A stretch of 64,000 nucleotides of DNA from Camellia lanceoleosa (lineage: Eukaryota > Streptophyta > Magnoliopsida > Ericales > Theaceae), in assembly GCA_025200525.1 (NCBI GenBank), contig CM045763.1, forward strand, positions 89,556,131 through 89,620,130. Reading direction: 5' to 3'. The notes beneath the pieces are model-generated. The model saw only the letters and a program-made list of their open reading frames with translations, did not search any database and was not told where the DNA came from. Positions 13,190 to 25,032 of the stretch are shown piece by piece; within the stretch, counting starts at the first letter, position 1, and the number at the start of each line of letters is the position of its first letter. The position numbers were made by a program, and so were the translations under genes.

Positions 13190-13439
13190 AAAAAAAAAAA
13201 AAAAAAAAGAGAACAGAACTCACCAAAAGTTTGAAGATTCAACAGAGACGAAGACTTGAGTGAGTAACAATGGGGATTTTGAAGCTCCAAACCGAATTAG
13301 GGAAAACGAATCAGAAAGAGAGGCAAAACAGAATTGGAAAAGGAAGAGTCTGGTATATGTTTGGAACTTCTAAATCTTCTTTAAATGTATAGGCGTGTCT
13401 GCTGGAGTAGTTGAAGAGGAAAAGGCACCAATTTTGGGA

Positions 13440-13965
13440 CATATTTTTGTATAAAAAAATATATTCAAAATATATATATATAATCACATTTATATTTTTT
13501 ATATATATAATCACACTTAATTAGAAAGTGTGATTAAAAATATATATATAATAACACTTAATTAAAAAGTGACATAAAAAATAAATATATCACATGTTAA
13601 TTAAAAAGTGTGGTTAAAAAATGTATATATATAATCACACTTAATTGAAAAGTGTGATAAATATATATATATATATATATAAAATGATACTTAATTGAAA
13701 AGTGACATAAAAAATAAATATATTACATGTTAATTAAAAAGTGTGATTAAAAAATATATATCTATAATCACACTTAATTGAAAAGTGTGATAAAAAATAA
13801 ATATTATCACATTCAATCAAATCAAGTGTGATAAAAAATAAATATTATCACACTCAATCAAATCAAGTGTGATTAAAATATCAATCGAATTTTTTTTATC
13901 ACACTTTCAATAAAAGTGAGATATTTTTATGTATCAAAGTGTGATCTTTATCTATTTTTAGTATC
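13440..13965. repeat. array of palindromic AATCACAC...GTGTGATT units, copy 1
   Basis: Repeated units of AATCACACTT-N-AAGTGTGATT separated by AT-rich spacers form short hairpins. The array ends in a sequence (13860-13965) that is a diverged direct copy of 15170-15260, the end of the second array. Confidence 0.8.
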
Positions 13966-14327
13966 TACTTAGGAAAAAAAAATTATGTGAGAAAAAAAAA
14001 ACGGTGAGATAAAATTAAAATTTATTAATTAAAAATAAGTTTTTTTTTAAATAAAAAAATTAATGCTATAAAAAATTAATAATGCTATGATGTGGCATAA
14101 TTTTAAAAATTTTGAATATTTATAATTTGTATAATGAATGGGATCAGTAATAATAACATAAGGTATGTTGATACCTTAGTTAGTATACCAATTGGTGCAT
14201 CACCGATAAAAAATAATTTATATTTGTGTGTGTAGCTTTTTTAGTAATTTTTTAGATAAGTTTTAAAATTTTTTTTTTCTAAAATTATAAATATACCCAA
14301 ATAAGTCTAAAAAAATTATAGCAAAAT

Positions 14328-14371
<44 letters not shown>

Positions 14372-14764
14372 TTGAGGCAAAAACATATATAGATAGAATG
14401 AGAGGGAGAGTGGTGAACGAAGTCTTAAAATCATGTTTTTGAGTTTTTTTTTTTTTATTTTAGTTATTGTAAGTTTTTAAATGTTTTAAATATTTTTTTT
14501 TTACATTTTAAATTGAAAAAAATTACATATACTTAGAAGGAAAATATTTTTTAATTTTTAAAAAAAATACTAAATTCAAAAAAATATAAAATTTAATACA
14601 TTTCACACGTATTATATTTTTTTTATAAATATTTTACTTTTTAGCTGTATCCAAAGAGTTAAATGTATTTTGAATTTTTTTTTTAATTTGTGTTTTGGTG
14701 TTGGGACTTTTTTTTTTTTTTAAAAAAAAAAATGGGAATTGTATATTTTATATAAAAATCAAAT
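13966..14764. other. AT-rich spacer between palindrome arrays, with (AG)n at 14327-14367
   Basis: A/T-rich low-complexity DNA with an AG dinucleotide run. No gene is visible. Confidence 0.6.
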
Positions 14765-15260
14765 TGGAATATTTTTATACAATCACACCTATTTAGGGAG
14801 TGTGATTAAAAAGTAGTAATGTATATATAATCACACTTTAATTAGAAGGTGTGATTAAAAAAATATATAAATAATCACACTTTAATTAGAATGTGTGATT
14901 AAAAAATATATATATAATCACACTCATTTAAAAAGTGTGATTAAAAAGTAGTAATGTACATATAATCACACTTTAATTAGAAAGTGTGATTAAAAAATAT
15001 ATAAATAATCACACTTTAATTAGAATGTGTGATTAAAAAATATATATAATCACACTTTAATTAGAAAGTGTGATTAAAATATATATATATATATATATAA
15101 TCACACTTAATTGAAAAGTGACATAAAAAATAAATATTATCACACTCAATCAAATTAAGTGTGATTAAAATATCAATCTAATTTTTTTTATCGCACTTTC
15201 AATAAAAGTGAGAAATTTTTTTTTGTCAAAATGTGATCTTTAACTATTTTTGTAGTAGTG
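14765..15260. repeat. array of palindromic AATCACAC...GTGTGATT units, copy 2, ending in a CACTA-like terminus
   Basis: About eight palindromes of AATCACACTTTAATTAGAAA type with GTGTGATT arms. The array ends at TTTTTGTAGTAGTG (15247-15260), which has the form of a CACTA-type right terminus. This may be the remains of an older nested element; a matching left end was not found. Confidence 0.65.
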
Positions 15261-15309
15261 CTCCCACATGGCTTGGGGTTAAAAACCTCCTTTTGCTTAA
15301 TATATATGA

Positions 15310-15362
15310 TTGATAGATAGATAGATAGATAGATATAGATAGATAGATATAGATATAGATAT
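15310..15362. repeat. (GATA)n microsatellite
   Basis: Runs of GATA with some GATATA interruptions. Confidence 0.9.
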
Positions 15363-16070
15363 GGCACATACCATTTATATGACACAAGGACCAAAGTACC
15401 GGGACAATTGCTGCAATTTGCCCTCATCTAAATTAAAGGGATGTAAAAAGTAAAAAAAAAAAATTTATAATATTAAAAAATGTTCACTAAAAAAATATAG
15501 ATTAAAAATTAAAAATTAATTATTGAAACAAGGTAATGTTTTCTATTAATTTTGAAAATTAAAAAATTATTATTAATTTTTCCTCTGTTTTTTTTCTTAC
15601 AAAAAAAAAAAGTTTTTTTTTTGGTTTGTGGAGAGGGGTTTTGACCTGCGATTTTTCTAAAATGAGTGTTCTAGACGGAAAGGGTAGAATTGGTTCAGAC
15701 AATGAGAAAAAGTGCTTATGCAAGGGGCGCCTTCACTATGAGAAAGAATAGTCAGTTTTTGCATAGGGTGCCTTCTTGGATAATAGCTTCAATACTGACA
15801 TGCATGAAGGGCTTAAGTATGAGACATATGAGAGGGGCTTTAGTGCGAAAATAAAAGAAACGGTTTACAGAGTGTCTTCTTGCTTCATGACTTCAATACT
15901 TGTGAGAGAGGAGTTGGCTCAAGTGTGAGAGAGAAATGAGGGTTTCTAGGAAGTGTCTTCTTGGGTCACGACTTGAGTGTCCGTGCACATGAAAATGAGT
16001 GATAAGGGTCAGAGTGTGTCTCTTGGGGTGACGGTTTGATTCTCAAACACAAAACCATAGCATTTTAATA
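15363..16070. other. CACTA interior without a recognised gene
   Basis: Moderately complex sequence with weak internal repetition (the phrase 'GTGCCTTCTTGG' and variants 'GTGTCTTCTTG' at 15768, 15880 and 15953). No ORF or terminus is supported. Confidence 0.5.
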
Positions 16071-17645
16071 AAGAGAAATAATTAGTGATAAAATATTTTT
16101 GTCTCCTTAAATACAAGAACAGAGAATTTATTATTGGGGACGAAATATTTTTGTCTTCCACAACATAACCTTATGAGAGAAATGAGGATTTGTAGAGGGT
16201 GTCTTTTCGGGTCACGACTTTAGTATTTGTGTGTGTGTGTGTGAAAGTAAGTGATTAAGGTAAGAGCGTCTCGTAATTTCTGACGACATTTTAATAAAGA
16301 GAAATAATTAGTGAGAAAATATTTTCGTCTCAAACTCATATGTTCGTTGCCTAATCAACAATAATACAAAAACAATGTTGTGTGGAGATGGAGAATTTAT
16401 TGGTGATGAAATATTTTCGTCTCCTTCAACTTAACCTTATGATACGAAAATATATTCGTCGCACAATCAATCAAAATGCAACACGACACATGGAGAATTT
16501 ATTAGTAATGAAATATTTTCGTCTCCCAAAACATATCCTTCCGAGACAAAAATATATTTGTCGCCTAATTAACAGAAAGACAAAACGAGCATGAAGGGTT
16601 TATTGGTGATGAAATATTTTCGTCTTCCATAACTTATCCTTCCCAGACAAAAAATATATTTGTCACCAAATAAATAAAAAAATGAAACGACATCGTCTAA
16701 TAAGTTTGGAATTATTGGTGACGAATTACTTTTGTCGCAAAAAATTTTAAATTTTGTGACAAAAATGTTCGTCTCCAATGAGCTAAAATAATTGGCGCCA
16801 ACAAGAAAAAAAATTGGTGCTTTTTTTTTTTTTCTGACAAATTTATCTTTTCGTCTCCTATAGTTTTGAAAACAATTAAAAGAAACAACAAAAGTAATAT
16901 TTGGTCATGTTTGGGTTACATTCTAAAACGAAAATAAATTTTATCACCAAATTTTAAAAATTAATTATTGAAAACTCCATACTAAACCAATGTTTTCAAA
17001 ACCGGACCGGTGAGCGAACCGGAAAAGGGACCGGGTGGACGGGTCACCGGTTCAACCGCCGGGTCAAAGCGGTCGAACCGTGACGTCATAATTAATATTA
17101 TATAATTAAAAAATATAATTATAAATTATAAATAAATAAAAAAATATATAAATAATCAAATAAAAATAAAAATTGTTGCATAATATTTATTAATAATGTT
17201 TTATAAAGTCTTAATTGATAAAAAAAGTCACTTATTTTAAAGAAATTAAATTTTTTAAACATTCCCTCCAAATAAATTGATTCAATGCTAGATTTAATTT
17301 TTTAAACATTCCCTCCATAACTTATCCTTCGTAGACAAAAATATATTTGTCGCCTAATAAATAGAAATATGCAACGACATCGTTTAATAAGTATGGAATT
17401 TATTGGCAACGAATTAAGTTCGTCACAAAAAAAAATTATATTTTGTGACAAAAATGTTTGTCTCCAATGAGTTAAAATAATTCGCGTCAATGCAAATGAA
17501 ATTGGCGCCTCATTTTTGCACACGAAATTTTGTTTTCGTCTCCTATACTTTTGAGAAAAATTAAAACAAACGACAAAATTAATATTTCGTCATCTTTGGG
17601 TTAAATTTTAAAACAAAGATTTTTTTTGTCACAATAGCCCAGATT
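16070..17645. repeat. CACTA right subterminal region with irregular TTTCGTC/GACGAAA motifs
   Basis: Motifs such as GATGAAATATTTTCGTC and GTGACGAATT recur every 60-120 bp, less regularly than in the tandem array that follows. A GC-rich insert at 16990-17090 (ACCGGACCGGTGAGCGAACC, then GTGACGTCAT) breaks the pattern. It resembles a widespread CCGGTTC-rich plant repeat, but its ends cannot be set. Confidence 0.7.
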
Positions 17646-19060
17646 TCTTGTATTTTTTTATTGATTTTAAGCATTTGGTGACGAAATTTGGTTTTCCTCT
17701 CTAACAATAATACATTTGGAGACAAAATTATTTCCTCTCTAAAATTTTTTACAATGGTGACGACAAATTTCGTCTCCAAAATGACGCTAAATCTTCCACC
17801 AAATTTTCCAAGGGTGGGAAATTGTTTTGTGACGAAAAATAAAATTTAGAGACGAATAAAATTTTCGTCACCTATTGTTTTATTTGATTTTAAGCATTTG
17901 GTGACGAAATTTGGTTTTCCTCTCTAAAAATAATACATTTGGAGACGAAATTATTTCATCTCTAAAATTTTTTACAATGGTGACGACAAATTTCGTCTCC
18001 AAAATGGCGCCAAATCTTCCACCAAATTTTCCAAGGGCGGGAAATTGTTTTGTGATTTAAAAATAAAATTTAGAGACGAATAAAATTTTCGTCACCTATT
18101 GTTTTATTTTATTTTAAGCATTTGGTGACGAAATTTGGTTTTCCTCTCTGAAAATAATACATTTAGAGACGAAATTATTTCCTCTCTAAAATGTTTTACA
18201 ATGGTGACGACAAATTTCGTCTCCAAAATGGCGCCAAATCTTCCACCAAATTTTCCAAGGCCGGGAAATTGTTTTGTGACGAAAAATAAAATTTAGAGAC
18301 GAATAAAATTTTCGTCACCTATTGTTTTATTTGATTTTAAGCATTTGATAACAAAATTTGGTTTTCCTCTCTGAAAATAATACATTTGGAGACGAAATTA
18401 TTTCCTTTCTAAAATTTTTTACAATGGTGACGACGAATTTCGTCTCCAAAATGGCGGCAAATCTTCCACCAAAATTTCCAAGGGCGGGAAATTGTTTTGT
18501 GACGAAAAATAAAATTTAGAGACGAATAAAATTTTCGTCACCTATTGTTTTATTTGATTTTAAGCATTTGGTGATTAAATTTGGTTTTCCTCTCTGAAAA
18601 TAATACATTTGGAGACGAAATTATTTCCTCTCTAAAATTTTTTACAATGGTGACGACACATTTCGTCTCCAAAATGGCGCCAAATCTTCCACCAAATTTT
18701 CCAAGGGCGGGAAATTGTTTTGTGACGAAAAATAAAATTTAGAGACGAATAAAATTTTCGTCACCTATTGTTTTATTTTATTTTAAGCATTTGATGACGA
18801 AATTTGGTTTTCCTCTCTGAAAATAATACATTTGGAGACGAAATTATTTCCTCTCTAAAATTTTTTACAATGGTGACGACAAATTTCGTCTCCAAAATGG
18901 CGCCAAATCTTCCACCAAATTTTCCAAGAGCGGGAAATTGTTTTGTGACGAAAAATAAAATTTAGAGACGAATAAAATTTTCGTCACCTATTGTTTTATT
19001 TGATTTTAAGCATTTGGTGACGAAATTTGGTTTTCGTCTCTGAAAATAATATAATTGGAG
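17645..19060. repeat. CACTA right tandem array, 223-bp unit, about 6.3 copies
   Basis: The CCAAGGGCGGGAAATTG marker recurs at 17811, 18034, 18258, 18481, 18704 and 18927, giving periods of 223, 224, 223, 223 and 223 bp. Copies are nearly identical. Each carries several GAGACGAA / TTTCGTC motifs in opposite orientations, some overlapping as dyads such as GACGACAAATTTCGTC. Confidence 0.92.
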
Positions 19061-19145
19061 GCGAAATCTTATTTTCATCACTAAAACATGCATATTTGGA
19101 GACTAAATATTTTTTCGTCACGCGTTTTCGTCACCATAGACCTTT

Positions 19146-19157
19146 TTTGTTGTAGTG
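19146..19157 (-). repeat. CACTA terminal inverted repeat, right
   Basis: TTTGTTGTAGTG is the exact inverse of 5341-5352 and is followed by TSD TAT. Confidence 0.95.
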
Positions 19158-20360
19158 TATGTCCCAGCCTTTTGTGCCACAAGTTAGAGAAATTTTCATT
19201 TATTAGACTACGTTTAGTACCAACATTATGATGCAGGGTAATGAGGGTTTCAGCAAATTGGTCATCAAGCTTTAATTTATACAAACCATCACAAAGTACA
19301 CCAGAACCAACCAAAGAGGTATACTTAAAAAGACTGAAACTATTATTGCCAAATTTAAAAGAGTAACCATCAAGATCAAGTTTAGACAATGAAACTAAAT
19401 TTCTGGAAATAGAAGGAACATAAAAGGTTTGCGGTAAATCTAAATAATGACCAGTATCTAAAAATAAACGATAAGTCCCAACAGCTTTAATTGGTGCTTT
19501 GACTCAATTTCCCATGAATATGAAGTTCTCACTTGGGTTTAAGTTCTGCATTGAAAGGAATCCCTGCATCGTATTGGAAACATAAGTAGTAGCCCCAGAA
19601 TCAAGCCACCAAGTATTAGAAGGAACTTTAGTTAAGTTTAATTCGAAACATACATAAATTAAATTATTATCTTTATTTTGGAACCATGCCCTACGTTTAG
19701 GACAATCTTTCTGAAAGTGTCCAGTTTTCTTACATAAGTGACACTTGTTATTGTCCTTTTCCTTCTATGAGCCTGAGAATTTTGAGCAGACTCACTTGCC
19801 TTGGGTGGTCCACGCATTATGCCCTTTTCAAGCTTCCTCTCTTTCTTTTCGGCACCTTGATTTATGAGATGAATAGAATGTTGTCCCAACTGCTTAAGTC
19901 TTGCCTCTTCTTGCATAAGCATACTGGCCAATTCATTTACATTCCACTTATCCTTCATAGTGTTATAACTAATTTGAAATGGCCCATACTAAAGAGGCAA
20001 AGAATTTAGAACAAACTGTACAAGAAAGGAATCATCTACATTCATCCCCAAATTCTTTAATTGAGCAGCCAAATTGGTCATTTCAAGGACATGCTCATGT
20101 ATACCACGCTTACCATCAAATTTCATAGTGGTAAGCTTAGCCATCAGTGTCCCCGCAAGAGACTTATCAGCAGTTCGGAAATGTTTTTCCACATTGTCAA
20201 GATATTCTTTAGCATTATCAGTTTTTGGAAGAGTTGACTTGATATTGTTCCTATAGCTATTCGCATAAACATAAGGTTTAGTCTGTTTGATTTCATCTGT
20301 GCTTCATGCGAAGCCTTTTCATCAGCACTGCTTATATCAGTAATAACAGTCGGTTTCACA
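19158..20360 (-). pseudogene. copia gag, protease and start of GAG-pre-integrase
   Basis: Minus-strand reading gives a gag/UBN2-type segment (HFRTADKSLAGTLMAKLTT, HEHVLEMTNLAAQLK), a charged linker, and a zinc-knuckle remnant near 19700-19745 with its frame broken. Protease-region sequence follows near 19600, then the start of GAG-pre-integrase (FSNLWHKRLGH), where the CACTA is inserted. Stops and shifts at about 20290, 19990 and 19750 make it non-functional. It is the 5' part of the ORF that resumes at 5337. Confidence 0.85.
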
Positions 20361-20399
20361 GATAAAAGTGCTTAGTCAAGGTCTAGAACACCAAGATGG

Positions 20400-21807
20400 A
20401 ATTGAACTTGTTCTTTCCAATTTGAGAAGTTCATTCCATTAAGAAACGGAACAAGCGAAGCAAGCGAATGTAGAGAAACAGGAATTAGCACTGCAAATTA
20501 ATAATTCATGCTCACTATATTAGTACTAAGAGTTTTAATAAGTTAAACACATGTTTAATCGATAATAAATAGTATTACCGTGATCTACCTTTGGAATAAT
20601 CTAATGGCATACTATTAACAATTATGGTGATTTCTTTTCACTAATAGGACTAGTTGATAAAATATTCATAATTAAGTAGGTCTATTACCTTTAGGTATCT
20701 GTTCCAATCTCAATTGTGAATACCAATCATCTATCCTATTCCAATTCAATAATCATTTAGAAGTGGTGCACCTTTGGGCCACCTAATATCCTCATACTTA
20801 AAGAATTGCGATTTACAAAATCATTATAGCTTACTACTTGGGTTAGAGTAGTAAAACTCAATTACTTGATTTAAGAGCAATGCTACGTACCTCAAATTTC
20901 ACCTTGGCTTGAATTTCTATTTACCGGTTATCCGGTAAAAAGGTTGACAGCCGCGGTCAACAAGGTGACAACCGTGGCTGTCAGCTTTTTTGCCGGATGA
21001 CCAGTGAACAGAAATTCGAGCCATTCGAGGAAAGGTGAATTCGAGGCAACAAGGATTACACTTGATTTAATATTCATGTGTCATTCCGATTATGTTACTT
21101 TGGTAACTATCAATCGTATCATAATATAAATTTTAAATCAAAATAATGACTTTGTACATACAGGAAATCAACAATATTTCATTCACAATTATTAATTACC
21201 GGAATATGCAACAAAATATAAGAACGGTAAATAACAATATCAGCGTTAGGCAAATTAAAAAAAAAAATTTAATTCTCGTAAAGCCACATAATTGATTCTG
21301 ATATAGTCTACTTACATCACATGAATTGATTAATATAATAATATACTTCATATGCTTTCCACACATTAAAATAATATATACAACATCATGTCAATAATAG
21401 CCAAATAAAGTTCAACATCTATGGCTTGATTTATTGGCTTTATTTATTATTATAAATCTGAATCAATTGATTATATTATAAAACTGAGAAATCCATTATA
21501 AAAAAATGGCATAAATATCAGTAATAAAATGACTGATCATGCACATAGTCTAATATCAAAATAGATGACGAGAAAAAATTAACACATAGTGATAAATTTT
21601 TCCAGATTCAGTGTATCAAAATTCTCAGTATTCCTATTTATAAATAAATAAGGTTCTGGAAGATAATAATCAAGCCAATTGATCATATAATAACTGAATC
21701 ATGCTCCACCAAGGGAATTGAATCAAAAGTAATAAAATCAATCCGTGGTTCAAACACAAAATCAATTATGTTTAATAGAATAAAAAATCAAATAATTCTT
21801 TAACCAA
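20400..21807 (-). other. copia untranslated leader, with a foldback insertion
   Basis: AT-rich DNA between the gag start and the primer-binding site. No coding signal is seen. It contains the 185-bp foldback element at 20875-21059. Confidence 0.7.
20875..21059. mobile_element. foldback MITE with 11-bp TSD (MULE-like)
   Basis: The element is flanked by a perfect 11-bp repeat, ACTTGATTTAA (20864-20874 and 21060-21070). Its two halves are imperfect inverted copies over about 80 bases each: one arm runs CTCAAATTTCACC through TTACCGGTTATCCGG to TTGACAGCCGCGG, the other arm is the inverse. The TSD length is nearest to Mutator-like elements (usually 9-11). No coding capacity. Confidence 0.8.
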
Positions 21808-21819
21808 GCTCTGATATCA
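21808..21819 (-). other. copia primer-binding site (initiator tRNA-Met type)
   Basis: The minus strand reads TGATATCAGAGC directly after the 5' LTR, one mismatch from the TGGTATCAGAGC complement of plant initiator tRNA-Met. It fixes the element's orientation. Confidence 0.9.
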
Positions 21820-21821
21820 CA

Positions 21822-22270
21822 TGTAAATAATTTTACAGTTTTATGCATAATAACCATCATAACCCAAAATCTAGAACTATCATGATTTTCATGTAAATAA
21901 CTTTACATACTTGAATCCATTATTGCGGAAAAATAAAACTTCTGAGATTCAGTAGATGAATGAAAACAAACCCTAACCTTCAGATTTATAGGAAAACAGT
22001 TTCTCTCTTTTAACCCTTGTTAGAATAATATAAATTCAGAATAATTTGATGGGTAGTCAGAATGTCCTTTTATAAGTAGAGAGAAGACCAGTTTCTTTAT
22101 TCAACAATGATTCCACTTTCCCATCAAAGTAGAATACTTGGAAAACACTCTTCTTTATTTACTAATTAATTGTAGCAAAAATATGGAATCATAATGTTGC
22201 CAAATCTCTAATTCATATTACCATATCATGTGGGTCAACATAATGACTAAATAATTAATTTAGTCTTACA
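21822..22270 (-). repeat. copia 5' LTR
   Basis: TG...CA-bounded copy of 1901-2348, next to the primer-binding site and followed by TSD TCATA. In the minus orientation it should hold the promoter. Confidence 0.93.
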
Positions 22271-22275
22271 TCATA

Positions 22276-22690
22276 CTCATTTCATCTCACATATGGTGTC
22301 TAGAATCTAGATCCGACAATAAAAATTGTGGATTGGAGTTGGTCTTATCAGAATTATTTTAACATTAATTCAACACGTTTAATTTTTTTTTCCTCATTTT
22401 ATTGTGTCATATCATTTTTTATTTGTATAATGTGATGTGTCATATCATTTTTTTTACCTTAAATTAAAAATATCAAGTGTGTGGCAAAATTACATTTTTT
22501 TCCCACAAGTTAAATTTCATAAAATTAGTTTGTACTAGATGAAATTATTGCGCTCAATCAAATAGTCGAATTTTAAATTTTCTTTGTTCAAAGATTCATA
22601 CTCTAAAATACTTTGCCTATGAGGACGAATTTTTACAAAATGACCAAACTATCTCATGTATATTTTGTTTCCAATCCAAAAACCCTAACA

Positions 22691-22727
<37 letters not shown>

Positions 22728-22742
22728 TCTCTCTTTCTTCCG
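22276..22742. other. AT-rich intergenic DNA with (CT)n at 22695-22725
   Basis: No gene or element end is seen apart from the CT microsatellite. Confidence 0.6.
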
Positions 22743-23208
22743 CTATGTTTGGATTAAGTGATTTGGAGAGAAAAGAAAAGAAATGGAGGGATATGTATTT
22801 CTTTTACTTGTTTGTATAACTTAAGTGGAGAGAAATTGGAAGAAATGGAGTGAAACTCATTTATCTTATAAGCCTTATTTTCAATCTTCCCAAAAGTGAA
22901 GAGATTGGGAGAGAAAAGAAACCATTATTTCCATAATACTAATTTTGTCCCTATAAAAATAAAAGAAACAAAATGATTGAAAATATAAAAAGGTTATTTT
23001 GGTAATATAACATAAAATAATTTCTTTTCTTTTCTCTTAATGAAATCTAACCAAACAAGAATGAGAGAAATCACAATCATTTCTTTTCTTTTATTTCTTC
23101 TTTATCCAAACAAAAAGGAGAGAAATCACAATCATTTCTTTTCTTTCTTTTCTCTTATAACGTAAGTAATCCTTTCTTTTCTTTTCTCTCATAGGTTTCC
23201 AAACATAG
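22743..23208. mobile_element. non-autonomous DNA element (MITE) with CTATGTTTGG inverted ends
   Basis: The left end CTATGTTTGGATTAAGTG and the right end (inverse: CTATGTTTGGAAACCTATG) match, and both run into GAGAGAAAAGAAAAG purine tracts inside. About 466 bp. No clear TSD, so the superfamily is not assigned. Confidence 0.55.
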
Positions 23209-24651
23209 TGTTCATTTTCCCGTCAACACAGCCTATCGCCTCCGTCTTCTCTGCCGCCGAACGCCGCCGTCGTCTTGCCACTACCTCTGTCGCTGATCAC
23301 ATCTACGTGTTTCGCCAATCGCTTTGTCACTATTAAGTTGATCGGAAGAGGAGTTGTGGCCGATCTGGGTGAAGAGGGTAGTGTGATGGCTTTTGATGCG
23401 ATGGTGGTGTAAGAAGATGAACCTTGGATAAGCGAAGAGGCTACGCCAGGGTTTGGACACACACCTGAATCAAATGAGGGACTTCAAGGGAACCATAATT
23501 TCTCTAGGCACTTTGAGCTCGACATAGCTCCTTCCGGTTTGTGCCTTCAGTATTGACATTGTTGCGGTTTTAAGGTTTATGGTCTCTTCCCCATCTCTCT
23601 CTCTGTTCGTCTTTCTCTATGTTTTAGATTTTTTTTTTTTTTTTTAAAGATTTGAACTCAGATTTGTGTTAGATCAGTTGTTAATGAAGATGAAGAAAAT
23701 GATTTGTTGAATAGTGTTAGATTTTTTTTTTTTAAAAAAAAAAAAAAAAACACTTGAGCTCAGATTTGTTAGATCTGTTAAATATATGTGTTAGATATGG
23801 TGTATGGGTGTGTTCAATCTATGTTTTGTTTATGTTTTGAGATTAATAATGGCCTATGGTTGATCTGTCTTTATGTTTTGTGTTTTGTTTAGACATATAT
23901 GGTTTTATTTTGTGTTTTGTGTTTTGTTTGAACACATAAGAACACATATTTATTTTTTCATCTACGATCATGCTCAGGTTGAATTCGGATATGCGTTTGG
24001 ATTCGAATCTATGTTTTGTTTGAATAGATAGATAAGAATATAGATTGCTTCTTTAGTTTGGTAGGAGCAAAACAAGTGTAGATTTATTAAAAAAAGAAAA
24101 AGAAAAAGAAAAATCTTTAACACAAATAGGGAATTAATTGTAATTTTGTCGCGTAGTGGGTTACTTCATTGATCATCTGCGAGATTTTCAATAGATACAA
24201 AATTGACTAGGGTTAGGTTATACTAACAATTTGTTCATTCAAAAAATTGCATAAATAAAATTAGATTTCAATAGATAAGAAAAATTAACACAAGAATTTC
24301 AATAGATAGGAAAAATTAGATAGAGAAACCCACAAAATGTGAATAGATAGGGAAAAAAGTGAACAGATAAGGAAAAAAAATTCAATAAATAGATATAAAT
24401 TTGAACATATAGTCAAAAAAATTTGAACAGATAGAAAATAATTTGAACATATAGTCAAAAAAAGGCAACACATAAAAGAAATGTCAATAGATAAATTAAG
24501 AGGTACAATTGGAAATAAAATATTCTTCAAAACAAATAAAAAGACTTTTCACCAAACTATTTCACAAAAGGTGAACCTCTCACCAATAAAAAAATATTTA
24601 TTGAATCTAATACCTTGCACAATTGTTGGACTGGATTTATTGGTTATTTTC
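23209..24651. other. unassigned intergenic DNA
   Basis: 23215-23480 is richer in GC (GCCGCCGAACGCCGCCG) but shows no supported coding frame. 24240-24490 has loose repeats of 'GAACAGATAGGAAAAA'-type units. Homopolymer runs lie at 23629-23646 (T) and around 23730-23752. Confidence 0.45.
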
Positions 24652-24730
24652 TGTGACATCCGAATTTGTAAATTTAATTCAATACTACAATAAATAAATT
24701 TCTTTATTATTATTAAAAAAAATAAAAAAA

Positions 24731-24736
24731 TAAATA

Positions 24737-24808
<72 letters not shown>
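24731..24808. repeat. (AAT)n(ATT)n palindromic microsatellite
   Basis: An AAT run is joined directly to an ATT run, forming one long inverted repeat in the U3 end of LTR F. Confidence 0.9.
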
Positions 24809-24811
<3 letters not shown>

Positions 24812-25032
24812 TATGGTTGTAGGTGATAAAATGTAATTATTAAAACCTTAGGCCTAATGCGAATTAAATTAAAGGTTAAAAAAAAATGATGGTTTATCAC
24901 CATCCTAATATATAGGATGGTGACTAAGTAAGTACCAACTTAGGCCATGTAATAAGGAAGAGAGAATGCCACTTGTTACACAGGTGGCCAAACTTAAAAT
25001 AATCCACTTGGTATGAACCCATGCAAACATGC

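Larger units (their letters stand above)
5341..19157. mobile_element. CACTA (En/Spm-type) DNA transposon, 13.8 kb, inserted in copia integrase
   Basis: The termini are perfect 12-bp inverted repeats, CACTACAACAAA at 5341-5352 and TTTGTTGTAGTG at 19146-19157. They are flanked by the 3-bp duplication TAT (5338-5340 and 19158-19160), as expected for CACTA elements. Both subterminal regions are dense in TTTCGTC/GACGAAA motifs in both orientations, the kind of binding-site arrays that TnpA-type proteins use. The element contains a TnpA-like gene (7223-10051) but no recognisable TnpD catalytic transposase, so it is probably non-autonomous. It also contains a captured-gene candidate (10228-11055) and nested repeat arrays. 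Confidence 0.93.
1901..22270 (-). mobile_element. Ty1/copia LTR retrotransposon, complete ends, interrupted by a CACTA element
   Basis: The element is bounded by two direct LTR copies (1901-2348 and 21822-22270) and flanked by a perfect 5-bp target duplication, TCATA (1896-1900 and 22271-22275). Order on the minus strand is 5' LTR, primer-binding site, gag, protease, integrase, reverse transcriptase, RNase H, purine tract, 3' LTR; integrase before reverse transcriptase defines copia. About 6.5 kb remains after removing the nested CACTA (5341-19157) and foldback element (20875-21059). The two LTRs differ at about a dozen positions in their first ~170 aligned bases (hand count), so the insertion is not recent. 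Several frameshifts and stops make it defective. Confidence 0.93.

Noticed and set aside
16990..17090. CCGGACCGG-rich stretch as a regulatory island
   Set aside because: It resembles a common dispersed plant repeat containing GGTTCAACCG and TGACGTCAT; no gene is next to it.
23223..23462. 80-codon minus-strand ORF in the GC-rich patch
   Set aside because: No recognisable domain, no splice or promoter context, and several competing frames; left as unassigned DNA.
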